A stretch of 5,076 nucleotides of DNA. Source: Candidatus Solincola jinzensis. Lineage in GTDB: Bacteria > Actinomycetota > Geothermincolia > Geothermincolales > RBG-13-55-18. The notes beneath the pieces are model-generated. The model saw nothing but the letters and a program-made list of their open reading frames with translations. It had not been told where the DNA came from and ran no database searches. The translations under genes and the position numbers were made by a program. The stretch spans positions 1-5,076 of the forward strand of contig JACVJG010000261.1 of assembly GCA_015711875.1 (NCBI GenBank). Reading direction: 5' to 3'. This document shows, piece after piece, positions 1 to 3,701 of this stretch (position 1 is the first letter of the stretch; each line of letters starts with the position of its first letter).

Positions 1-147
1 GGGCCAAACGACGAGGTCAAGGCGAGCCTGGAACCGATGGTCCAGGGCCTGAAAGCGGGGGTCGATAAGGATGCTCTCGCGGAATCGATAGCGAATTGCC
101 TGAGATCGATACTGCGTGGAAAACATGGCTCCGCAACCGCATCGTAA
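1..147 (+). CDS. C-terminal end of an unrecognised protein (5'-truncated by window)
   Basis: Frame 1 is open from the first base to a TAA at 145-147 and encodes the last 48 residues of a protein whose start lies before the window. The piece is rich in Ala, Leu, Glu and Lys, includes DKDALAESIANCLRSIL, and looks like one or two amphipathic helices with a short polar tail (GKHGSATAS). Codon third positions are mostly G or C, as expected for a real gene here, and a strong hairpin begins 24 nt after the stop. I do not recognise the family. A helical C-terminus of this kind occurs in many regulators and enzymes, so no function is assigned. Confidence 0.6.
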   Translation, partial: GPNDEVKASLEPMVQGLKAGVDKDALAESIANCLRSILRGKHGSATAS

Positions 148-171
148 CTGCGAGACGACGCATGAAGTGAA

Positions 172-191
172 GGCCCCGGGAAACCGGGGCC
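172..191. terminator. Perfect hairpin between convergent gene ends, likely bidirectional terminator
   Basis: GGCCCCGG (172-179), loop GAAA, CCGGGGCC (184-191) form a perfect 8-bp stem with a GNRA-type tetraloop on the + strand. It lies 24 nt after the + strand stop at 147 and 4 nt beyond the - strand stop at 196-198, as expected of a shared terminator. The following tracts are poor in T: CTCGTT on the + strand and TTCACTTC on the - strand. Termination may therefore be partial or factor-assisted. Confidence 0.7.
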
Positions 192-195
192 CTCG

Positions 196-318
196 TTACC
201 AGGCGCCGTGGCGGATGGCCCAGGGAGAGTAGCCGATGGAGTCGTGGGCCCAGGCGTCGTTGTTGCCGAAAATGGCCCGCTTAATGACTGTGGCCAGCGA
301 TTGGCAATACGCATGATA
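196..318 (-). pseudogene. 3' fragment of a gene on the - strand, start missing
   Basis: On the - strand an open frame runs from just inside a TGA (complement of 319-321) to a TAA (complement of 196-198). Its last part ends in DSIGYSPWAIRHGAW and is coded with almost all G/C third positions, as a genuine high-GC gene would be. The stop sits 4 nt before the hairpin at 172-191. The frame has no ATG, GTG or TTG start with room for a plausible protein, and an in-frame stop lies upstream. I read this as the surviving C-terminus of a gene whose 5' part was lost when the module that starts at about 333 arrived. The family is not recognised. A short intact gene with an unusual start is the less likely alternative. 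Confidence 0.45.
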
Positions 319-332
319 TCAACCCCTTGTCC

Positions 333-338
333 TATAAT
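333..338 (+). promoter_or_regulatory. Consensus -10 box for PIN gene, probably leaderless
   Basis: A perfect TATAAT lies 6 nt before the ATG at 345, so initiation about 7 nt downstream of the box would start the transcript on or beside the A of the start codon. No Shine-Dalgarno sequence precedes the ATG, which fits a leaderless mRNA. There is no convincing -35 box at a 16-18 nt spacing. TTGGCA at 301-306 is too far away, with a 26-nt spacer. Confidence 0.45.
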
Positions 339-344
339 GATCCT

Positions 345-809
345 ATGAGAAAGAGCAGAGTATACGTGGATACCTCCGTTATCGGGGGATGTTGTGACCC
401 GGAATTCCAGGAGTGGTCAAACGGCCTTCTTGAGGATTTCGAGGCGGGTAGATATGGCCTTCTCCTTTCATCGCTTACGGATGCAGAGATAGAGGAAGCA
501 CCGGAAGAGGTAAAGGACGTCTACCTCAGGTTCCGGGAGCTGGCGCAGGAGATTTTGGACCTGACCGACGAGGCAATCGCTCTGGCCGACGAATACCTGC
601 GCCACGGCATAGTCCCGGAGAGTTTCGTGGATTACGCAAGGCACATCGCTATCGCGACCGTAGCGGCAGCAGATATCCTGGTAAGCTGGAACTTCAAACA
701 CATCGTCAGGTACGAAAAGATCCAAAAATTCAACGCCGTTAACCCCGAGATGGGGTATAAACCCATATCGATCCATTCTCCAAGGGAGGTCACCACCTAT
801 GTCCGTTAA
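345..809 (+). CDS. PIN-domain protein (VapC-like putative ribonuclease toxin)
   Basis: This 154-residue protein has the architecture of single-domain PIN proteins, metal-dependent ribonucleases often used as VapC toxins. The N-terminus reads RVYVDTSVIGG, with the first active-site Asp at residue 9. A central acidic helix follows (LTDAEIEEAPEEV), and the C-terminal half holds ARHIAIATVAAADILVSWNF followed by KHIV and the closing SPREV. This matches a family usually ending near 140-150 residues. Where relatives as I know them have x-D-A-x-H-I-A, this one has D-Y-A-R-H-I-A (D96, Y97), so the usual catalytic Asp position is Tyr and an Asp sits one residue earlier. The ATG at 345 is preferred because it begins the normal N-terminus. 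An in-frame TTG at 327 would place the TATAAT inside the gene. The last 11 nt overlap the small gene at 799. Confidence 0.85.
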   Translation: MRKSRVYVDTSVIGGCCDPEFQEWSNGLLEDFEAGRYGLLLSSLTDAEIEEAPEEVKDVYLRFRELAQEILDLTDEAIALADEYLRHGIVPESFVDYARHIAIATVAAADILVSWNFKHIVRYEKIQKFNAVNPEMGYKPISIHSPREVTTYVR

Positions 810-957
810 GGCTGTAGAGATGGTCCGCAAGATAAGGGACCGGCACTATAATGAAACCAAGGATCTATCCAAAGAGGAACAGAAGGAGCTGATCAAAGAG
901 AAGTCCAAGAGACTGCAGGCGAGGTATAAAGCCGCCAAGGAGAAGGCAGCCCCCTAG
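799..957 (+). CDS. Small basic helical protein, candidate antitoxin of the PIN protein
   Basis: The ATG at 799-801 opens a 52-codon frame ending at TAG 955-957. It overlaps the PIN gene by 11 nt, with a good Shine-Dalgarno (AGGGAGGT, 783-790) inside the end of that gene at 8-9 nt spacing, so the two are translationally linked. The product (MSVKAVEMVRKIRDRHYNET, then a Lys/Glu-rich stretch to KAAKEKAAP) is almost wholly charged and helix-forming, possibly a coiled coil, with no signal peptide or membrane segment. Small proteins starting with a similar KAVEMVRKIRD helix are, to my knowledge, found beside PIN proteins of this type. The toxin-first order is the reverse of the usual VapB-VapC order. 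The antitoxin role rests on size and position alone. Confidence 0.75.
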   Translation: MSVKAVEMVRKIRDRHYNETKDLSKEEQKELIKEKSKRLQARYKAAKEKAAP

Positions 958-1023
958 TAAGGGCACCTGCTCTTTCCGAGGATACCAGTCCACGCCGCTT
1001 AGCGGGGAAAGCCATTATAGAAC

Positions 1024-1052
1024 AAAGCCAGGCATAAAGCCCGGCTTTCTTC
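1024..1052 (+). terminator. Terminator after PIN module
   Basis: AAAGCCAGGC (1024-1033), loop ATAAA, GCCCGGCTTT (1039-1048) pair over 10 positions with one A/C mismatch, followed by CTTC. It lies 67 nt after the stop of the small gene. The same structure read on the - strand also ends in TTT, so it could serve either strand. It forms the first part of repeat copy A1. Confidence 0.6.
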
Positions 1053-1108
1053 GCTTTGGTGGGCGTTGAGGCCCATGGAAGACTTTGCCCCACTTGTAGT
1101 CCTCGGTG
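1024..1108. repeat. Repeat copy A1: hairpin plus tRNA-3'-end-like segment
   Basis: This copy has a hairpin (1024-1048), then GCTTTGGTGGGCGTTGAGG, then a tail with GGAAGACTTTGCCCCACTTG. Read on the - strand the core gives …CAACGCCCACCA, an acceptor strand with CCA end. It aligns with the segments at 1125-1200, 2000-2075 and 3292-3344. The tail after the core is closest to copy A2, sharing GGARGACTT, CCACTTGTRGTCCT and nearby bases. Confidence 0.6.
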
Positions 1109-1124
1109 ATATGAGATGGACAAA

Positions 1125-1200
1125 GGGCCCGTGGGGGCCCAGGTGATCGTTGGGCGTTAAGTGATTTGGAGGACTTATCTCCACTTGTGGTCCTTGAGGA
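1125..1200. repeat. Repeat copy A2: hairpin plus degenerate tRNA-3'-end-like segment
   Basis: A 6-bp hairpin, GGGCCC-GTGG-GGGCCC (1125-1140), is followed at 1151 by TGGGCGTTAAGTGATTTGG and the tail GGACTTATCTCCACTTGTGG. The core matches copies B and C, and the tail matches A1 and B. The CCA end is lost here (CCCAACG on the - strand). A1 and A2 lie only about 100 nt apart with no gene between them, so one may mark a lost module. Confidence 0.55.
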
Positions 1201-1266
1201 GATGGTATTAACGCTGTCATCAAAATATATGGGCCTCGGGTAACGATGTGAACGGGAAGAAAGAGA

Positions 1267-1296
1267 TTGAGCCAGAGATCATCAAGGATATATAAT
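1267..1296 (+). promoter_or_regulatory. Promoter of the AbrB-Doc module
   Basis: TTGAGC (1267-1272) and a perfect TATAAT (1291-1296) are separated by 18 nt. This puts the transcript start near 1303 and leaves a leader of about 28 nt containing the Shine-Dalgarno site at 1320-1326. A perfect 8-bp palindrome, GTATATAC (1297-1304), abuts the -10 box and is a candidate binding site for the AbrB-type product, which would be autoregulation as in most such modules. That role is inferred. Confidence 0.5.
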
Positions 1297-1319
1297 GTAT
1301 ATACGATGTAGCACCATAA

Positions 1320-1326
1320 AGGAGGT
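1320..1326 (+). promoter_or_regulatory. Ribosome binding site that decides the AbrB-like start
   Basis: AGGAGGT lies 4 nt before the ATG at 1331. An upstream in-frame ATG at 1295 overlaps the -10 box and has no ribosome binding site. The 1331 start also gives the usual N-terminus of the family (MVKRMTRHGNS). Confidence 0.75.
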
Positions 1327-1330
1327 CGAA

Positions 1331-1558
1331 ATGGTCAAGAGGATGACCAGGCACGGAAACAGCATGGCCCTGGTGATAGACAAGCCCATACTCGATCTGC
1401 TCAACATAGACGCCGACACGCCGCTTGACATAACCACCGACGGAGAGGAGCTGATCATCACCCCCATACGCGACAAGAAGCGCCGCCAAGCATTCGAGGC
1501 AGCCCTGGAGAAGACCAACCGCAGGTACGGCAGGATGCTCAAGAACCTGGCGGACTAG
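1331..1558 (+). CDS. AbrB/MazE-type antitoxin paired with Doc
   Basis: This 75-residue protein has an N-terminal swapped-hairpin AbrB DNA-binding domain (residues 1-47). It contains TRHGNSMALVIDKPILDLL, the recognisable T-x-x-G-N-S motif with a following hydrophobic strand, and then the second strand pair ITTDGEELIITPI. The C-terminal part (48-75, KKRRQAFEAALEK to YGRMLKNLAD) is a charged helix of the sort antitoxins use to wrap around and silence their toxin. It should bind DNA as a dimer, neutralise the Doc protein encoded next and repress the shared promoter. The TAG stop is immediately followed by the ATG of the toxin with no spacer, so the two are cotranscribed and probably translationally coupled. 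Assignment to the SpoVT/AbrB superfamily is firm. The toxin-binding role follows from position. Confidence 0.85.
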   Translation: MVKRMTRHGNSMALVIDKPILDLLNIDADTPLDITTDGEELIITPIRDKKRRQAFEAALEKTNRRYGRMLKNLAD

Positions 1559-1945
1559 ATGGCCGCACCCTTGTTCCTCACCCTCGCCGAGGTGTTGGAA
1601 ATACATCAGGACCAGTTGCGCCTCTATGGTGGCCGCTCCGGTATAAGGGATCTCGATCTTTTAAAATCAGCCATGGCCATGCCCCAAGCGGGCATGGGGG
1701 AAGAGTATTTCCACGCGGATATCATGGAGATGGCTGCCGCCTACCTCTTTCACATCGTACGCAACCACCCTTTCATCGACGGCAACAAGAGGACCGGGAT
1801 CGTCGCGGCTCTGGTGTTTCTGGAGCTGAACGGGATCGAAATCGAAGCGGAGGAAGAAGGACTCGAACGCCTTGTCAGGAGAGTCGCTGAAAGTGGCGCC
1901 GATAAGAACGATATCGCTGGATTCCTGCGGTCGAGGGCAAGGTAA
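1559..1945 (+). CDS. doc: Doc-type Fic-domain toxin (death on curing family)
   Basis: The 128-residue length is typical of Doc. The N-terminal region has the Doc hallmark GGRSGIRDLDLLKSAMAMP (residues 24-42). The Fic active-site loop HPFIDGNKRTG is at residues 70-80, with catalytic His70, Asp74, Asn76 and Lys77. In classical Fic AMP-transferases the loop is HPFxxGNGR. The Lys in place of the second Gly is the Doc signature, and Doc of phage P1 is known to phosphorylate elongation factor EF-Tu and stop translation. A kinase activity of that kind is therefore the expected role. The gene begins at the base after the antitoxin stop and has no strong ribosome site of its own. All motif residues are present, so the toxin appears intact. 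A hairpin terminator and repeat copy B follow at once. Confidence 0.92.
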   Translation: MAAPLFLTLAEVLEIHQDQLRLYGGRSGIRDLDLLKSAMAMPQAGMGEEYFHADIMEMAAAYLFHIVRNHPFIDGNKRTGIVAALVFLELNGIEIEAEEEGLERLVRRVAESGADKNDIAGFLRSRAR

Positions 1946-1999
1946 TCATTGCTGCTGCTCCATAAATATCGTTCACTAACCCACGCTCCCACCTAGAAC

Positions 2000-2022
2000 A
2001 AGACGGGCGCGGAGCCCGGCTT
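2000..2022 (+). terminator. Terminator after AbrB-Doc module
   Basis: CGGGC (2004-2008), loop GCGGA, GCCCG (2014-2018) form a 5-bp core. Past one mismatch, AAG and CTT extend the stem on each side, and TCTCTTG follows. It lies 55 nt after the Doc stop. The loop and 3' arm are identical to those of the hairpin at 3292-3314. Confidence 0.6.
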
Positions 2023-2075
2023 CTCTTGCCCTGGTGAGCGTTAAGGGATTTGGAAGACCTTACCTCATTTGCAGT
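2005..2075. repeat. Repeat copy B: hairpin plus tRNA-3'-end-like segment
   Basis: Positions 2005-2052 match 3297-3344 at 46 of 48 bases, differing at 2030 (C for T) and 2037 (A for G). On the - strand the core reads CCAAATCCCTTAACGCTCACCA, resembling the T-arm 3' half, acceptor strand and CCA of a tRNA. Beyond 2052 copy B leaves copy C and instead follows the tail seen in A1 and A2 (TGGAAGACC…). Confidence 0.75.
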
Positions 2076-2541
2076 GCGGTGCCCACCGCGTTGGCGGCGT
2101 AGGCCCTGGCTTTCCGGACCCGCCAGATGAAGAAGACCCGGCCGAGGCGCGGCGCTTCGCGGCCTCCCTCACAGAGCACGTATCGGCCGGAATCCTCTCC
2201 CCGCTGCCGGAAAACAGGCCCGAAGCCCCTAAGCGGAGACGGGATACTTGCGAGATCATGAGCATCGCTAACACGGATGCACTTCTGCGTCTTCAACCCC
2301 AAAGTCTAAGCTGAACTCCGGCTTATGCGACTATTGTCGGTGGTGCGCAAAGGAATGTCTGGTGGAAAAAATAACGTGCGACCATACTCGTTTTAGGAAA
2401 GTGGTGCATACGCTGCTTCCGGTGCCTGAAGGATGTCCCCGCAAAGCGATTGAGGCCGACTGGAGATTCGCGAACCCCGTTCTGAATTCATCTTCAACCG
2501 GTCTTTGGAGCGCCGGTTCGGCGACCTGGGAAAGGAGGAGA
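2076..2541. other. Gene-poor stretch between modules 2 and 3
   Basis: No intact gene is convincing here. A + strand frame (2069-2314, TTG start, no ribosome site) contains an Ala/Pro/Glu-rich stretch ending near PLPENRPEAPKRR, and two - strand frames oppose it. None has clear motif support. A second + strand frame, open from 2272 to the TAA at 2584-2586 but without a good start, carries four closely spaced cysteines (2326-2358). The stretch may be the decayed body of a former cassette gene. Confidence 0.4.
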
Positions 2542-2565
2542 GCTTGTCCTGAAGGGCAGACAAGC
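2542..2565. promoter_or_regulatory. Inverted repeat upstream of MntA-HepT promoter
   Basis: GCTTGTC (2542-2548) and GACAAGC (2559-2565) are perfect 7-bp inverted arms separated by 10 nt. The centre is about 28 nt upstream of the -10 box, so the repeat covers the region where a -35 box would lie. It could be an operator for self-repression. No T tract follows, so termination is unlikely. Confidence 0.35.
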
Positions 2566-2578
2566 CACACATGGGGGT

Positions 2579-2587
2579 TGATATAAT
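2579..2587 (+). promoter_or_regulatory. Extended -10 promoter of MntA-HepT module
   Basis: TGATATAAT contains a perfect TATAAT (2582-2587) with the TG of an extended -10 one base upstream. Extended -10 promoters can work without a -35 box, and none is evident here. Initiation would fall near 2594, leaving about 30 nt of leader with the Shine-Dalgarno AGGAGGG at 2612-2618. Confidence 0.5.
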
Positions 2588-2623
2588 TATGCAAGACAAT
2601 TAGTCGCGCCCAGGAGGGTGAAG

Positions 2624-2917
2624 ATGGCAAAGAGATTGACTGTGGAAGAAATAGCGGCGAAGATCTTGCCCGTACTAGACAAGCACGATGTGTCTAGGGC
2701 TTCCATCTTCGGCTCTATCGCGAGGGATGAAGGCGATGAAAAGAGTGACGTTGATATCCTCGTCGAGCTGCGGGGGGAGAAGAGCCTGCTCGACCTGGCC
2801 GGTCTGAAGATAGAGCTGGAAGCGATACTGGGGAGGGGCGTGGATGTGTTGACCTATGAGTCTCTTCACCCGCTCCTCAAGGACAGGATAATGAGTGAGC
2901 AGAAGGTAATCCTGTGA
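2624..2917 (+). CDS. mntA: MntA-like minimal nucleotidyltransferase antitoxin
   Basis: This 97-residue protein has the minimal nucleotidyltransferase (MNT) fold. The signature G30-S31 followed after ten residues by D42-V-D44 (FGSIARDEGDEKSDVDILV) gives the nucleotide-binding loop and two metal-binding acids. The third acid is D74 in GVDVLT. MntA proteins of MntA-HepT pairs are known to attach AMP groups to a Tyr of the partner HEPN toxin and so inactivate it, and all catalytic residues for that are here. The ATG at 2624 is chosen because AGGAGGG (2612-2618) ends 5 nt before it. The in-frame GTG at 2618 overlaps that site. The gene ends inside the toxin start (GTGA, 4-nt overlap), which signals coupled translation and keeps antitoxin and toxin in proportion. 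Confidence 0.9.
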   Translation: MAKRLTVEEIAAKILPVLDKHDVSRASIFGSIARDEGDEKSDVDILVELRGEKSLLDLAGLKIELEAILGRGVDVLTYESLHPLLKDRIMSEQKVIL

Positions 2918-3243
2918 AGAAAGACCCGCAGGTATTCGTGGATCATATCCTGGAATGCATCGGGCTCATCGAAGACTATCTCCGCGGCAAGACGCTGGAG
3001 GATTTTCTGGGATCGGTACAACTTCAGGACGCGGTGATACGAAGGGTCGAGATAATCGGTGAGGCCGCGAAGAATCTCCCACAGGACTTCAAGGAGAAGC
3101 ACCCCGACATCCCCTGGAAGGAGATGGCGGGCATGCGCGATATCATCGCCCATGAATATTTCGGAGTTGATCTCAAACTCACCTGGAGGGTGGCCACCGA
3201 GGATCTATTGGGGCTGAAGGCTAAGCTTGAGGGGCAAAGATAG
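2914..3243 (+). CDS. hepT: HepT-like HEPN-domain ribonuclease toxin (DUF86)
   Basis: This 109-residue, mostly helical protein has the size usual for HepT. The RX4HXY motif of HEPN ribonucleases is intact as RDIIAHEY at residues 75-82 (Arg75, His80, Tyr82), within the family-typical context PWKEMAGMRDIIAHEYFGVD. Arg and His form the RNA-cleaving site of the HEPN dimer. The Tyr is the residue that MntA enzymes modify with AMP. Upstream, RRVEIIGEAAKNLP is another conserved stretch of the family. The GTG start overlaps the end of the antitoxin gene by 4 nt, and AAGGT lies upstream at 2903-2907 as a modest ribosome site. The TAG stop at 3241-3243 is followed after about 48 nt by a strong hairpin. 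Nothing suggests inactivation. Confidence 0.92.
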   Translation: MKKDPQVFVDHILECIGLIEDYLRGKTLEDFLGSVQLQDAVIRRVEIIGEAAKNLPQDFKEKHPDIPWKEMAGMRDIIAHEYFGVDLKLTWRVATEDLLGLKAKLEGQR

Positions 3244-3291
3244 CCGCGTTGAATATTATGCTCTTGTAGGCTGTTCAAGTTGCAGTAGGAA

Positions 3292-3320
3292 AAGCCGGGC
3301 GCGGAGCCCGGCTTCTCTTG
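3292..3320. terminator. Terminator after MntA-HepT module, usable on both strands
   Basis: AAGCCGGGC (3292-3300), loop GCGGA, GCCCGGCTT (3306-3314) form a perfect 9-bp stem. On the + strand TCTCTTG follows. On the - strand the stem is followed by TTCC after CGGCTT, a better T tract. It therefore also fits a terminator for the tRNA-like sequence that ends at 3324 on the - strand. Confidence 0.75.
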
Positions 3321-3344
3321 CTCTGGTGGGCGTTAAGGGATTTG
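3297..3344. repeat. Repeat copy C: near-identical to copy B
   Basis: This copy shares 46 of 48 bases with 2005-2052. The shared block runs from inside the terminator hairpin through the CCA end and acceptor strand into the T-loop of the tRNA-like sequence. Copy identity stops at 3344, inside the T-loop, where B continues differently. Confidence 0.75.
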
Positions 3345-3398
3345 AACCCGTGAACTCCTGTGTGCAGGTTCAGGTCGATACCCGTTGATCCAAGACCC
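3324..3398 (-). pseudogene. Degenerate tRNA-like sequence (75 nt, CCA encoded)
   Basis: Read on the - strand, the 3' end is a textbook tRNA tail. The T-arm is ACGGG-TTCAAAT-CCCTT (four of five stem pairs), then come acceptor strand AACGCCC, discriminator A and encoded CCA. At the other end GGGTCTT pairs with AACGCCC at six of seven positions, counting one G-U, which gives a normal total length of 75 nt. The D-arm and anticodon arm do not fold properly. The region around CTGCACA, a possible anticodon loop, lacks a matching 5-bp stem. It is most likely a decayed tRNA or the tRNA end of an integration site. No amino acid identity is assigned. A hairpin with a short T run follows the CCA end. Confidence 0.5.
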
Positions 3399-3701
3399 GG
3401 AGCGCGAAGGCTGTCGCGCGGGTGCCGCCCTGTCAGTGAGGAAAGAAAAGGTATTAATAGGCATGTTCACGACCATATTAGAACTTGATCGACTCTTGCT
3501 GCAGTGGTAGGAAATATTCCTCTTCAGATAATCGTTCTTGTCCGATGTGCATAATAGCAATAGAATCAAGCAAGAGCAGCGAGAGGTCGTGGCACCAAAA
3601 AATCCATTGGGGTTTTATGGACGGGCGCGGAACGCCGAGAAGACGTGCCGTGCCGGGATGGGCCGCGCCAGAGAACGCCATACTGGAAATAATGGAGAAT
3701 C
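3399..3701. other. Intergenic stretch before the TetR gene, no convincing gene
   Basis: The stretch has lower GC than its surroundings between about 3440 and 3610. It holds an 8-bp inverted pair CTCTTGCT (3493-3500) and AGCAAGAG (3569-3576) about 68 nt apart, and a short palindrome GGAAATATTCC (3510-3520). Small frames exist on both strands but lack ribosome sites and recognisable motifs. GACGGGCGCGGA near 3618 repeats 12 bases of repeat copy B, possibly a fragment of it. Confidence 0.5.
3538..3566 (+). promoter_or_regulatory. Candidate promoter for TetR gene
   Basis: TTGTCC (3538-3543) and TAGAAT (3561-3566) are 17 nt apart, with four and five of six consensus matches. Initiation near 3573 would leave about 130 nt of leader. 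The palindrome GGAAATATTCC just upstream could be an operator. Confidence 0.3.

Noticed and set aside
327..344. TTG 327 as start of the PIN gene
   Set aside because: It adds MSYNDP before the usual family N-terminus, has no ribosome site and would place the TATAAT inside the coding sequence.
1220..1606. Antisense open frames across the AbrB-Doc start (128 and 86 codons)
   Set aside because: They are shadows of the clearly identified AbrB and Doc genes and lack starts with ribosome sites.
2060..2314. Opposing frames of about 70-81 codons on both strands after copy B
   Set aside because: All are equally open because of base composition. The + strand one starts at a TTG inside the repeat, and none shows a recognisable domain, so none is called as a gene.
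2031..3340. Repeat cores GCGTTAAGG resemble the GTTRRRY end of integron attC sites, and tandem toxin-antitoxin cassettes are typical of chromosomal integrons
   Set aside because: Only copy A2 (GTTAAGT) fits GTTRRRY exactly. No matching RYYYAAC arm is found upstream in copies A1, A2 or C. Copy B has only a loose partner near 1976. The - strand reading as a tRNA 3' end with TTCAAAT loop and CCA explains the core better. An attC covariance search (IntegronFinder) would settle it.
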